A DNA stretch of 64,000 nucleotides from assembly GCF_003945545.1 (NCBI RefSeq), contig NZ_CP029617.1:1747001-1811000 (forward strand), read 5' to 3'. The notes under the pieces were generated by a model. That model had not been told where the DNA came from. It saw only the letters and a program-made list of their open reading frames with translations, and did no database searches. Position 1 is the first letter of the stretch. Each line of letters opens with the position of its first letter. This document shows positions 36,762-44,795 of this stretch, piece after piece. The position numbers were made by a program, and so were the translations under genes. The stretch comes from Streptomyces sp. WAC 01529 (GTDB lineage Bacteria > Actinomycetota > Actinomycetes > Streptomycetales > Streptomycetaceae).

Positions 36762-37099
36762 CGTGTCTCCACTCCCGCCTTGGCGAGGACTTCGCGTACG
36801 GACTTGTCGAAGGCGAGCCAGAGCCCGCCCTGCTCGCCGAGGGTCTCGCGCCCGGCGTCGGTGAGCCGGTAGTAGCGCCGTCCCGGCCCCTTCTCGGTGG
36901 CGCGGAACTCGGCGGCGACCAGGCCCGCTTCCTCCAGGCGGTTCAGTACGGGGTAGAGCGTGCCGCCCTTGATCTGGCCGAAGCCGGCGGCGCCGAGGAG
37001 CTTGGCGATCTCGTAGCCGTAGCTCTCGCCGTCGGTGAGGCTCGCGAGGACGAGGAGGTCGAGTACGCCCTTGAACCAGCTGGCGCGGCGGTCTGTCAC
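36758..37099 (-). CDS. PadR-family transcriptional regulator
   Basis: 113 residues. Winged helix with the family core LDLLVLASLTDGESYGYEIAKLL, GGTLYPVLNRLEEAGLV and GPGRRYYRLTDAGRETL. Second gene of a three-gene minus-strand operon (CPBP-like, PadR, HAAS-like). Two CTAGGT repeats over the operon promoter at 37943-37965 are its likely target. No ligand is suggested by the sequence. Confidence 0.93.
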   Translation of the reverse strand: MTDRRASWFKGVLDLLVLASLTDGESYGYEIAKLLGAAGFGQIKGGTLYPVLNRLEEAGLVAAEFRATEKGPGRRYYRLTDAGRETLGEQGGLWLAFDKSVREVLAKAGVETR

Positions 37100-37127
37100 T
37101 TGGCTCCCTTTCGAGGGCTGACGGAGG

Positions 37128-37859
37128 TCACGCGGCGGCCGGGGCGCGCGGCTTGTCCGGCGCGGGAAGCGTCAGGTCGCGTACGGCGAGGACGGTGTGC
37201 ACGGCGACGGGGAGCAACAGGCTGCCCGTCCCGAGATAGAGGCCGGTGGCCACCGCGCCGAAGAGGGCGAAGACGAGGACGCCCTTGCGGCCCTGGTAGA
37301 AACCGGCGAGCGCGTACACGAGCACCGAGAGGGCCGCCGCGGCGTACAGGGGCAGGCCGAGCGCGCCGACGCCGAAGGCGATGAGCAGGCCGCGGTAGAC
37401 GAGTTCGGCGCAGACGCCGTCCGTGACCGCGACGGCGATCGCGAGCCTGCGCTCCTCGGCGGTGCGGGGCAGCATCGCCTCGATGGCGGCGAGGCCCGGC
37501 ACGTGCTTGCCGCGCTCGGCGAGGTCGTAGAGGTTCCGCCCGGAGGCCGCGGCGATCGCCGTGAGGATCAGGATCCCGGCGACGGCGTAGATGGGCCGTT
37601 CGGGCAGGGCGATACCGAGGTCGGCGGGGTCGACGCCGGGCGAGAGCAGCAGGGCGGCGACGGCGACCGCGGCGAAGGACCACCACAGGGCGAGCGTGAG
37701 GGTGAAGTAGCGGACGAGGGCGCGGGGTTCGCCGTCCCTGCGCCGGGCCAGCGAGGCGTACATCCGGCGGCCCGCCCACGGCTCACCGAGGAGCAGATAG
37801 GCGGCGAGCGCGGCGGTGGCGGCCGTCGCGGCGACCGAGAAGTCCGGCGATATGGACAT
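37128..37859 (-). CDS. CPBP-family intramembrane protease-like protein
   Basis: 243 residues with about eight membrane segments. The CPBP (Abi/Rce1-like) signature is partly present: AELVYRGLLIAFG in place of the usual EExxxR, then YALAGFYQGRKGVLVFALFG and LLPVAVHTVLAV with the conserved His. One of the two catalytic Glu residues is Ala, so activity is doubtful. First gene of the PadR-controlled operon, 28 bases ahead of the regulator. Confidence 0.78.
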   Translation of the reverse strand: MSISPDFSVAATAATAALAAYLLLGEPWAGRRMYASLARRRDGEPRALVRYFTLTLALWWSFAAVAVAALLLSPGVDPADLGIALPERPIYAVAGILILTAIAAASGRNLYDLAERGKHVPGLAAIEAMLPRTAEERRLAIAVAVTDGVCAELVYRGLLIAFGVGALGLPLYAAAALSVLVYALAGFYQGRKGVLVFALFGAVATGLYLGTGSLLLPVAVHTVLAVRDLTLPAPDKPRAPAAA

Positions 37860-37942
37860 GGGATCCCCCTTCCCGAAGGGGCCGCGCGGCAGCGTGCGTC
37901 GTGACGGACGACGTGCCGCGCGGACCCTGGAGCGTCTGAGCT

Positions 37943-37977
37943 ACCTAGACCGTATGGCGACCTAGTCAGGAATGCAA
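37943..37977 (-). promoter_or_regulatory. Promoter with PadR-type direct repeats
   Basis: On the minus strand, -35 TTGCAT (37977-37972), a 17-base spacer and -10 TACGGT (37954-37949). Two copies of CTAGGT (37965-37960 and 37948-37943), 17 bases apart on the same face, bracket the -10. They fit an autoregulatory site for the PadR protein of this operon. Confidence 0.6.
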
Positions 37978-37992
37978 CCTATCTCGCATGGC

Positions 37993-38613
37993 TTACGCCG
38001 CGCGCCACCCGGGATCGCGGCCGCTCAGCCCGATCACGCGGTCCAGGAGCGGCGCCTCTTCCGGTACCGGGACCGGCTTGCCGAACAAGCCTTCCGGCGA
38101 CTCGCCCTCGTCTCCGGTGGGCGTCAGCAGGGCCCGCGCGCTCTCCAGGCTCGCCTCGTCCGGTCCGTACTCCTGGCCGGTGGCCCGCGCCAGGTCCCAG
38201 CCGTGGACGACCAGTTCGTCGAGGGCGACGAGGCCTGCCACCTCGCCGGGCAGGTCGACGCCGCCCGCCCGGGTCATGCCCTGCCAGGCGGCCGGGTCGC
38301 GCCAGGCGCCGGCGAGGGCGTCGAGGGCCTTGGGCAGCTCGTCGCGCCAGCCGGGCCCGACGTCCGGCAGGAAGCTGTCGGGGGCGGTGTCCAGCGACGG
38401 CCCGAACTCCTTGCGGGCCGCCTGCTCGAAGGCCTGGGCGAGGCCGGTCAGATGGCCGAGGAGGTGCCGTACCGCGTAGTCGGGGCAGGGGGTGGGCGCC
38501 GCGAGCTGTTCGTCCGTGACGTGTTCGGCGAGGCGCGCCACCAGGCGGGCCTGCGGGCCGAGGTCGGGGATGTCGCCGGACGGGATGTCACTGGACGGGA
38601 TGTCGCCGGTCAT
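37993..38613 (-). CDS. TIGR03086-type metal-binding protein (mycothiol-dependent maleylpyruvate isomerase fold)
   Basis: 206 residues from ATG 38613. DinB/MDMPI-like four-helix bundle with the metal His residues in TPCPDYAVRHLLGHLTG and LDELVVHGWDLARATG. Such proteins are thought to use mycothiol as a thiol cofactor. The N-terminus contains a short repeated GDIPSSDIPSGDIPD stretch encoded by a 15-base tandem repeat, which makes the exact start uncertain. Isolated between the CPBP operon and an MFS gene. Confidence 0.85.
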   Translation of the reverse strand: MTGDIPSSDIPSGDIPDLGPQARLVARLAEHVTDEQLAAPTPCPDYAVRHLLGHLTGLAQAFEQAARKEFGPSLDTAPDSFLPDVGPGWRDELPKALDALAGAWRDPAAWQGMTRAGGVDLPGEVAGLVALDELVVHGWDLARATGQEYGPDEASLESARALLTPTGDEGESPEGLFGKPVPVPEEAPLLDRVIGLSGRDPGWRAA

Positions 38614-38746
38614 GAAGGCCTCCGCTAAGGCAGCTGTCTCGGTATGTCTCCCCTGGTGACCGGCGGCGCGGCCCGAACTCATCGGTCGGCGTTAGGGAAG
38701 GCACCCGATACCGCCCCGGGGGCCTTAGAAACCAGCATCACCTGGC

Positions 38747-39949
38747 ATGACATCGACGATCGGGCGCGTCCTGCGGGACCGCAACGCGGGCCTCTATCTG
38801 GGCGCGGTGGTGGTCTCCGGCTTCGGGACCTCCGCGCTGTGGCTGGTCTCCGGAATCTGGGTGAAGGAGCTGACCGGCTCCGACGGGCTCGCCGCGCTCT
38901 GCCAGTTCGCCCTGTGGGCGCCCACCCTCGTCGGCCCGCTGCTCGGCACGCTCGCCGACCGCACGCGCCGCAAACCGCTCCTGGTCGGCGCCAACCTCGC
39001 GCTCGGCGCGCTGCTCCTGTCCCTCTTCGCCGTGGACGGCACGGGACAGCTGTGGATCCTCTTCGCCGTCCTCGTGGTGTACGGGGCGTGCGGCGTCGTC
39101 ACCGACGCGGCGGAGGCCGCCCTGGTGCCGACGGCCGTCGGCAAGGAGCTGCTCGGCGACTTCAACGGCCTGCGGATGTCCGCCAACGAGGGCATGAAGC
39201 TGGTGGCGCCGCTCGCCGGGGCGGGCCTGTTCGCCGCCTACGGGGGCGCCCGCGTGGCGCTTCTGGACGCCGTCACGTTCGTACTCGCCGCGGGCATGTA
39301 CGGGCTGCTGCGGGTGCGGGAGACCGTCCCGGTGCGCGAGCGGGCCTCCTTGCGGGAGCGGACCGCGGAGGGCGCCCGCTATCTGTGGGGGCACGAGCGG
39401 CTGCGGCCCCTCGTGGTGGCGGGCGGTCTGACGATGCTGTCTTCGGGGATCAGCGGCGCGCTGGTGTACGCGATCGTGGAGGGGCTCGGCCGCTCTCCCG
39501 CGTACACGGGTGTGCTGTACGTCGTGCAGGGCGCCGGATCCGTCGCGGTGGGCGTGGCGTCGGGGGCGCTGCTGCGGCGGTTCGGGGCGCGGCGGTTCGG
39601 CGGCGCGGGCATCGCGCTGACCGCTGTGGCGGCGGCCCTGAGCGCGCTGCCGAGCGACGCGGCGGTCCTCGCGGGGAGCCTCGCGAACGGCGTCGGGCTG
39701 CCCTGCGTGCTCATCGCGGGGCTTACGGCGGTGCAGCGCGAGACGCCCGACGCGCTGCTCGGCCGGGTGGCGGCGACCGCCAACACGCTGATGTTCACGC
39801 CGACGGCGGTCGGCATCGCGGCGGGCGCGGCCCTCGTGGAGTCCGTGGACGTCCGCGTGCTGCTGCCGGTGCTGGCGGGGGCGCGGCTGCTGATCGCCGC
39901 GCCCCTGCTCCTCCGGCGCCGGGCTACTTCACGTTCGCCCAGCGCTTGA
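38747..39949 (+). CDS. MFS transporter (drug/metabolite exporter type)
   Basis: 400 residues with 12 predicted membrane segments. The cytoplasmic loop 2-3 signature is GTLADRTRRKPLLVGAN (about 66-82). Substrate unknown; enterobactin-exporter-like MFS proteins are similar in layout. No ribosome site is visible before the ATG, so translation may start near the 5' end of the message. Its 3' end overlaps the convergent peptidase gene by 26 bases. Confidence 0.88.
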   Translation: MTSTIGRVLRDRNAGLYLGAVVVSGFGTSALWLVSGIWVKELTGSDGLAALCQFALWAPTLVGPLLGTLADRTRRKPLLVGANLALGALLLSLFAVDGTGQLWILFAVLVVYGACGVVTDAAEAALVPTAVGKELLGDFNGLRMSANEGMKLVAPLAGAGLFAAYGGARVALLDAVTFVLAAGMYGLLRVRETVPVRERASLRERTAEGARYLWGHERLRPLVVAGGLTMLSSGISGALVYAIVEGLGRSPAYTGVLYVVQGAGSVAVGVASGALLRRFGARRFGGAGIALTAVAAALSALPSDAAVLAGSLANGVGLPCVLIAGLTAVQRETPDALLGRVAATANTLMFTPTAVGIAAGAALVESVDVRVLLPVLAGARLLIAAPLLLRRRATSRSPSA

Positions 39950-41339
39950 TGGTGGCGACGGCCTTCGTCCGCTCGGCCTCGGGGAGCTTGGCGATCGACG
40001 CGCCGTGGTTGGCGCCGGGCACCACATAGCGGTAGGAGTCGCGGCGGCTCGGGGTGAAGCGCTCCGCGCTCCACGGGTCGTTCTGGCCGTAGACGAACAT
40101 CATCCGCTCACCGCGGCTCTTCACCCAGCGGTCCACGTCGGCGACGGTCCTGTTGCCGTACGTGCCGCGCATGGCGGCGGGCAGCACCGAGTTGGGCTGG
40201 TAGAGGTCCGGGTAGTGGCGCACACCCTTGAGGTGCTTGAACTTCAGGTCGGCCCAGCCGAGTTGGGTGGCGGCCTGGCGGTAGTAGGGGCCGGAGCCGT
40301 TGGTGCCGAGGTCCTCGTCGCGGTAGACGCTCAGGCCGTGCTCCTTCGACCAGCCGTAGAGCTGGTCGTCGGTGGCCTTCTTCGCGTCGGGGACGGTCGG
40401 GCAGTCGGCGGCGGTGCCGGACTGCCAGAAGTTCCACACCTGGTCCAGGACCGCGAACTCGTAGGCCCGGTCGGTGGTGCCGAGGGTCTCCTCGAACGTG
40501 TCGCCGTTGGCCTTCGCGTCCGCCTCGAACTTGGGGAGCAGCGTGGCGCGGCGCACGAGCATCTCGCGCTGTACGGCGTTCAGCGCGTCCCGGCACTCCT
40601 TGGTGCCGACCGTCTCGAAGAAGCGCTCGTAGCCGCTGTCGTCACGGTTATTGGCGTCGTTGGGCGCGACGAACGCGACGACCGCGTCGAGGTCGTCGGG
40701 GTAGAAGCGTTCGTGGTACGTCGCCGTCATGCCGCCCTTGCTGGCGCCGGTGCCGAGCCACTTGCCCTTCTCGATGGTGCGCAGGGCCCGGGTCAGGCGG
40801 TGCTCGTCGGCGGCCTCCTGCTGGACGGTCAGCTTGGACCAGTCGTCGCCCGCGGCGCCGGAGGGCCGGGACTGGCCGAAGTAGCGGTGCTCGACGCTGA
40901 CCTGGTTGGCGTCGATCAGTTTGGTGAGGGAGGCGGTGCCGCCGGGGAGGGTGTAGCCGCTGGTGTAGAGGACGGTCGGCTTGTCCGTCGACTTGTGCCA
41001 GAGCGTGGCGCGCTGGGTGAAGGTGGCGCCGCCGGGCTTACGGTGGTCCACGGGCTGGACGTACGTGAGCGTGTAGAGGGGGTGGCCCTCCTTCTCGGCA
41101 ACGGAGACGACCTTCATGCCGGGTATCTTCTCCAGCCGTTCGCGGACGGCGTCGGCCGTGTCGCTCTGGTCGGCCTTCGCGCCGGGCGCCTTGGCCTTCG
41201 CGCCGGCCTCCCCGCTCGCCGCGCCGGTCTCCCCGGTCGCCGCCGTGGCCCGCGCGGCGGCGGGTGCCGCCCCGCCGAACACCGCGGCACCCGTTATCAG
41301 CGCGGCGCAGGCCAGCGCGGATATCCCCTTGTTGCGCAC
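39924..41339 (-). CDS. Secreted tripeptidyl aminopeptidase-like serine peptidase (S37, PS-10 type)
   Basis: 471 residues. A Sec signal peptide (MRNKGISALACAALITGAAV, cleavage near residue 28-30) and an Ala/Gly/Lys-rich spacer precede the peptidase. Catalytic elements: nucleophile Ser200 in GTGASKGGMT, Asp in YGQNDPWSAERF and His in VPGANHGAS near the C-terminus. The family, first known from S. lividans and S. mobaraensis, removes short peptides from N-termini and helps activate secreted proteins. Extracellular. Confidence 0.92.
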   Translation of the reverse strand: MRNKGISALACAALITGAAVFGGAAPAAARATAATGETGAASGEAGAKAKAPGAKADQSDTADAVRERLEKIPGMKVVSVAEKEGHPLYTLTYVQPVDHRKPGGATFTQRATLWHKSTDKPTVLYTSGYTLPGGTASLTKLIDANQVSVEHRYFGQSRPSGAAGDDWSKLTVQQEAADEHRLTRALRTIEKGKWLGTGASKGGMTATYHERFYPDDLDAVVAFVAPNDANNRDDSGYERFFETVGTKECRDALNAVQREMLVRRATLLPKFEADAKANGDTFEETLGTTDRAYEFAVLDQVWNFWQSGTAADCPTVPDAKKATDDQLYGWSKEHGLSVYRDEDLGTNGSGPYYRQAATQLGWADLKFKHLKGVRHYPDLYQPNSVLPAAMRGTYGNRTVADVDRWVKSRGERMMFVYGQNDPWSAERFTPSRRDSYRYVVPGANHGASIAKLPEAERTKAVATIKRWANVK

Positions 41340-41396
41340 CTTGTCTCCCTCGGTCCTTAGGAGCGGACGGTTGTGGTGCGCGGATCGTAGCGGCGA

Positions 41397-42569
41397 TCAC
41401 TCCGGGGGCGACAGGACCTTCGCGACGTGGGCGAGATCGGCGTCCGAGGCCAACCCCGCGTGGTAGAGCCGCAGTTCCGTGGCGCCCAGCTGCGCGGCGC
41501 GGGCCGCGTCGGCGGCGAGCGTGGCGGGGCTGCCGCCCATGCCGCGCACGACGGTGAGGTTGGCGGCGAGGACGGTCCCGGCCCCGGCGTGCTCGGCGAA
41601 CGGCGTCAGGGCCTCCGCGCCGCCCGTGCAGGGCACGACCACGCCGTCGGCCACGGTGAGGATGTGCGCCGGGTCGACGCCCGCGTTCGCCCCGCAGTGG
41701 TACGGCACCGGGTCCGCGTGCAGCAGGACCTGGAAGCCCGGCGGGGCCGCCGCGCGGACCGCGCCGATCGCGGCCTCCTGGAGCGTGCGGGCCGTTTCCC
41801 GCCGCCACGCGCGCGTGGCCCGTGCGGTGTCGGCGCCGATGAGCTTCTCGACGGAGGCCCAGCCCGCGTCCTCGGCCTCGCCGCGCCAGACGGGCTCCAG
41901 GGCGCGCCGGACCAGGGCCGCCGCCTCGTCGGGGTCGAGGCCCTGGCCCGCGTACCCCACCCGGCAGGAGGAGCAGAAGCAGAGGGACATCAGATACTGC
42001 CCCGCCTCGCCGAGGCCGACGCCCGCGGTCTTGTCGTGGGCGTGCAGATGCGCGAGGCCGTACCAGCCGCACGACTCCAGTTCGGTGCCGCGCGTGCCGG
42101 TTCCCGGGCGTACGGCGGCTTCCGCGGCGAGATCGACCAGGTACGCGCGCGTGGCGGGCCGCGCGATGCAGGGCGCCCAGGGGTAGCGGTCTCCGTAGGC
42201 GTTGACGACGGAGGTGGCCGGGTGCTCCTCGCCCATACGGGAGTTGTGGGCGAGGACGGCCCAGCTGTGCACGTGGATCCCGGCGGCGGCCAGCGCTTCG
42301 GCGGCCTCTCCGTAGGCGTCGCCGGGCGCCCAGTCCCCGGCCGCGTACGGCCGCAGCTCGCGCCCCCGCCACCGCTCGCCGGGCGGGTAGAGCACGGCGG
42401 CGTGCGTGGCCGTGACGACGCGGTGGCGCGGGTGGCGCGGGGTCAGCGCGCGTGTGGAGTGGTAGGCGGAGGCGAGGGTGACCTGCCGGATACCGAGGGC
42501 GGCGAGGCGGGCGGGCGCGTCGGGGTCGCCGACGACGTCCCAGGGGTAGAGGAACGCGGCGGCCCTCAC
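41397..42569 (-). CDS. Unknown TIM-barrel-like protein coupled to kdgD
   Basis: 390 residues from a GTG that overlaps the kdgD stop (GTGA), so the two are made together. No signal peptide. It begins AAFLYPWDVVGDPDAPARLA and has HVHSWAVLAHNSRMGEEHP, ESCGWYGLAHLHAHDKT and a CFCSSCR cysteine cluster, all reminiscent of glycoside-hydrolase-like TIM barrels with a zinc-binding Cys motif, but I recognise no characterised family. Being locked to 5-dehydro-4-deoxyglucarate dehydratase suggests a role in sugar-acid or uronate-polymer use. Function not assigned. Confidence 0.8.
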   Translation of the reverse strand: MRAAAFLYPWDVVGDPDAPARLAALGIRQVTLASAYHSTRALTPRHPRHRVVTATHAAVLYPPGERWRGRELRPYAAGDWAPGDAYGEAAEALAAAGIHVHSWAVLAHNSRMGEEHPATSVVNAYGDRYPWAPCIARPATRAYLVDLAAEAAVRPGTGTRGTELESCGWYGLAHLHAHDKTAGVGLGEAGQYLMSLCFCSSCRVGYAGQGLDPDEAAALVRRALEPVWRGEAEDAGWASVEKLIGADTARATRAWRRETARTLQEAAIGAVRAAAPPGFQVLLHADPVPYHCGANAGVDPAHILTVADGVVVPCTGGAEALTPFAEHAGAGTVLAANLTVVRGMGGSPATLAADAARAAQLGATELRLYHAGLASDADLAHVAKVLSPPE

Positions 42570-43540
42570 ACGCCCTCCCCCGCGCCACGGGCAGCCTCGC
42601 CGCCCAGCAACTCCCGCCCCCGCTCGACGAGTTCCGCGAGCCGCTTGACGTGGTCGTCGGCGGGCTCGTGCAGCGGCGGGCGTACGGGGCCGACGTCGAG
42701 GCCGCCGAGCCGCACGCCCGCCTTGACGAGCGAGACGGCGTAGCCGCGGCCCAGGGCGCGCAGCTCCACGAAGGGCCGGTAGAAGCCGTCGATGAGGCGG
42801 TTGGCGGTGGCGTCGCCCTCCGGAGTGCCCGCGTTGAGCGCCCGGTGGAAGGCGAGCGCGATGTCGGGCGCGAAGCAGAAGACGGCCGAGGAGTACAGGC
42901 CCACGCCGATGCCCCGGTAGGCGAGGGCGGTCAGCTCGGCGGTCGGCAGGCCGTTGAAGTACAGGAAGTCGCCCGGCGCTTGACCGCGTACGGCGCTGAC
43001 GGTCCGCTGCATCAGGTCCAGGTCGCCGAGGCCGTCCTTGAAGCCGATGACACCTTCGGCGCGGGCGAGCGCGGCGACCGTCTCGGGGGCGAGGACGGCG
43101 TTGTCGCGCTGGTAGACGATGACGTCCAGGGAGGTGGCGCCGGCCAGTTCGGTGTAGTGCCGGGCCAGGCCCTCCTGTGCGGCGACGACGAGGTAGGGCG
43201 GCATGGCGAGCAGCCCGTCTGCGCCCGCCTCCTCGGCCAGGCGCGCGTACCGCACGGCGAGCGCGGTGCCGTAACCGGTGCCCGCGACGACCGGCACCCG
43301 CCCCGCCGCCTCCTCGACGGCGGCGGCCACGCACACCTGGAACTCCTCGGGCGTCAGGGCGTGGAACTCGCCCGTGCCGCAGCAGGCGAACACCGCCGCG
43401 GCCCCCGCCTCGATGCCGCCGCGCACATGGGCGCGGAAGGTCTCCAGGTCCACGGAGCCGTCGGGTCCGTACGCGGTGACCGGGAAGAACAACGGCCCGC
43501 TGGGGACCCGGAGCCGGGAAGCGAGAGGGGCTGACGTCAC
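42566..43540 (-). CDS. kdgD: 5-dehydro-4-deoxyglucarate dehydratase (KdgD)
   Basis: 324 residues, DapA/NAL superfamily. Converts 5-dehydro-4-deoxy-D-glucarate to 2,5-dioxopentanoate with loss of water and CO2. Schiff-base Lys168 in VIGFKDGLGD and the catalytic Tyr in VIVYQRDNAVL; N-terminal PLFFPVTAYGPDGSVD and CCGTGEFHAL are typical of this branch. GTG start preceded by GGGAGAG. Promoter elements at 43596-43625. Its product is the substrate of the dehydrogenase at 28275-29807. Confidence 0.93.
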   Translation of the reverse strand: MTSAPLASRLRVPSGPLFFPVTAYGPDGSVDLETFRAHVRGGIEAGAAAVFACCGTGEFHALTPEEFQVCVAAAVEEAAGRVPVVAGTGYGTALAVRYARLAEEAGADGLLAMPPYLVVAAQEGLARHYTELAGATSLDVIVYQRDNAVLAPETVAALARAEGVIGFKDGLGDLDLMQRTVSAVRGQAPGDFLYFNGLPTAELTALAYRGIGVGLYSSAVFCFAPDIALAFHRALNAGTPEGDATANRLIDGFYRPFVELRALGRGYAVSLVKAGVRLGGLDVGPVRPPLHEPADDHVKRLAELVERGRELLGGEAARGAGEGV

Positions 43541-43595
43541 GGGCTCTCCCTAGCGTGCACGTTTCTGACCTATGTCCATATCCCTGAACTCGACC

Positions 43596-43625
43596 ACGCT
43601 AAGGCGCCTTCTCGGGCCCGGTCAA
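43596..43625 (-). promoter_or_regulatory. Vegetative-type promoter of kdgD
   Basis: Minus strand: -35 TTGACC (43625-43620), 18-base spacer, -10 TAGCGT (43601-43596). The same -10, spacer and nearly the same -35 are used by the divergent udh promoter 50 bases away. Confidence 0.65.
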
Positions 43626-43674
43626 GCGACGGAACTCCGCACCATGGAGCGGATTTCGCGCCTCCGCAGGACAC

Positions 43675-43704
43675 TTGACGCGGCACGAAAGCGATCTCTA
43701 GCGT
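43675..43704 (+). promoter_or_regulatory. Vegetative-type promoter of udh
   Basis: -35 TTGACG (43675-43680), 18-base spacer, -10 TAGCGT (43699-43704); the udh ATG is 56 bases downstream of the -10. The matching pair with the kdgD promoter points to joint control of the two genes. Confidence 0.65.
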
Positions 43705-43759
43705 GTCCACGGTTGTGAATTCTGTACGCGGATACATACGGCCGCACGAGGAGACCCCC

Positions 43760-44569
43760 ATGCCCGCTCCCCGCACCGTCCTGCTCACCGGCGCCGCGGG
43801 CGGTCTCGGCACGCTGATGCGCGGGCTCCTGCCGGCGTACGGCTACGACCTGCGCCTGCTCGACATGCGCGGCATCGAGGGCGAGCCCGGGGCGATCACC
43901 GCCGACCTCGCCGACAGGGAGGCGCTGCGGGAGGCCGTACGCGGGGTCGACGCGGTCCTGCACCTCGCGGGCATCTCCCTGGAGTCCGGCTTCGACAAGA
44001 TCCTGAAGGCCAACATCGAAGGCACGTACCACCTCTACGAGGCGGCGCGCGAGGAAGGCGTGCGGCGGATCGTCTTCGCCTCCTCCAACCACGCGGTGGG
44101 CTTCACCCCGCGCCCCCGGGGCGACGACCCGCTGATCCCGGTCGACACCCCCCACCGGCCCGACACGTTCTACGGCCTGTCGAAGGCGTTCGGCGAGGAT
44201 CTCGCCCAGCTCTACTGGGACAAGCACGGCATCGAGACCGTCTCGGTCCGCATCGGTTCCTGCTTCCCCGAGCCGACGAACGTACGGATGCTGTCGGTGT
44301 GGATGAGCCCCGCGGACGGCGCGCGGCTCTTCCACGCGGCGCTCACCGCCGAGGACGTCGGGCACACCGTCGTCCACGGCTCGTCCGCCAACACCCGCCT
44401 GTGGTGGGACCTCTCCTCGGCACGGGCACTCGGCTACGAGCCGCGGGACGACTCCGAGCGGTACGCGCGAAGGCTCGTCGCCGAGCAGGGCGAGCTGGAC
44501 CCCGCCAACCCCGACCACGCGCACCTGGGCGGCCACTTCTGCACCGACCCTCCGGTGTGGCCGTACTGA
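43760..44569 (+). CDS. udh: Uronate dehydrogenase (Udh)
   Basis: 269 residues, extended-type SDR. Oxidises D-galacturonate or D-glucuronate with NAD+ to the aldaro-lactone. Rossmann motif LTGAAGGLGTLMRG, HLAGISLESGFDKILKANIE, FASSNHAVGF and the catalytic YGLSK (Tyr138, Lys142), followed by VRIGSCFPEPTNVRMLS, closely follow the Agrobacterium-type enzyme I remember. ATG 43760 has CGAGGAGA upstream. Divergent from kdgD, the third enzyme of the same route; the intervening aldarate dehydratase is not in this window. Confidence 0.93.
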   Translation: MPAPRTVLLTGAAGGLGTLMRGLLPAYGYDLRLLDMRGIEGEPGAITADLADREALREAVRGVDAVLHLAGISLESGFDKILKANIEGTYHLYEAAREEGVRRIVFASSNHAVGFTPRPRGDDPLIPVDTPHRPDTFYGLSKAFGEDLAQLYWDKHGIETVSVRIGSCFPEPTNVRMLSVWMSPADGARLFHAALTAEDVGHTVVHGSSANTRLWWDLSSARALGYEPRDDSERYARRLVAEQGELDPANPDHAHLGGHFCTDPPVWPY

Positions 44570-44577
44570 AGGTGTGC

Positions 44578-44765
44578 CCTTGCCGTACTGAACCGTTCGG
44601 GCACCGAACGGGCAAGGCGGACCCCCGAAACGGGCACGCCCGGGGCCCGCCGCAGAGGCCGTCGCTTCGCCAAGCGGGCACACACGGGCATCATCGCGCC
44701 CGCTGCCACCCTGGTCACCCCCTTGTCCGCGCTGTAGAACTTCCCCACAGGGCCCGAACGGGCAC
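44578..44765. promoter_or_regulatory. Cluster of CGGGCA motifs and a hairpin before the DeoR-type gene
   Basis: Six copies of CGGGCA within 168 bases, four of them CGGGCAC (starting at 44598, 44609, 44631, 44675, 44685 and 44759). The first two sit in a tight hairpin CCGTTCGG-GCA-CCGAACGG (44593-44611) with an outer CCTTGCC/GGCAAGG stem (44578-44584 and 44611-44617) that may terminate udh. The last copy, in CCCGAACGGGCAC, lies 31 bases before the regulator ATG. They are candidate operators for the DeoR-type protein. Confidence 0.5.
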
Positions 44766-44795
44766 CGCGAGACCCAGGGGAAGAAGGTGGCGCCG

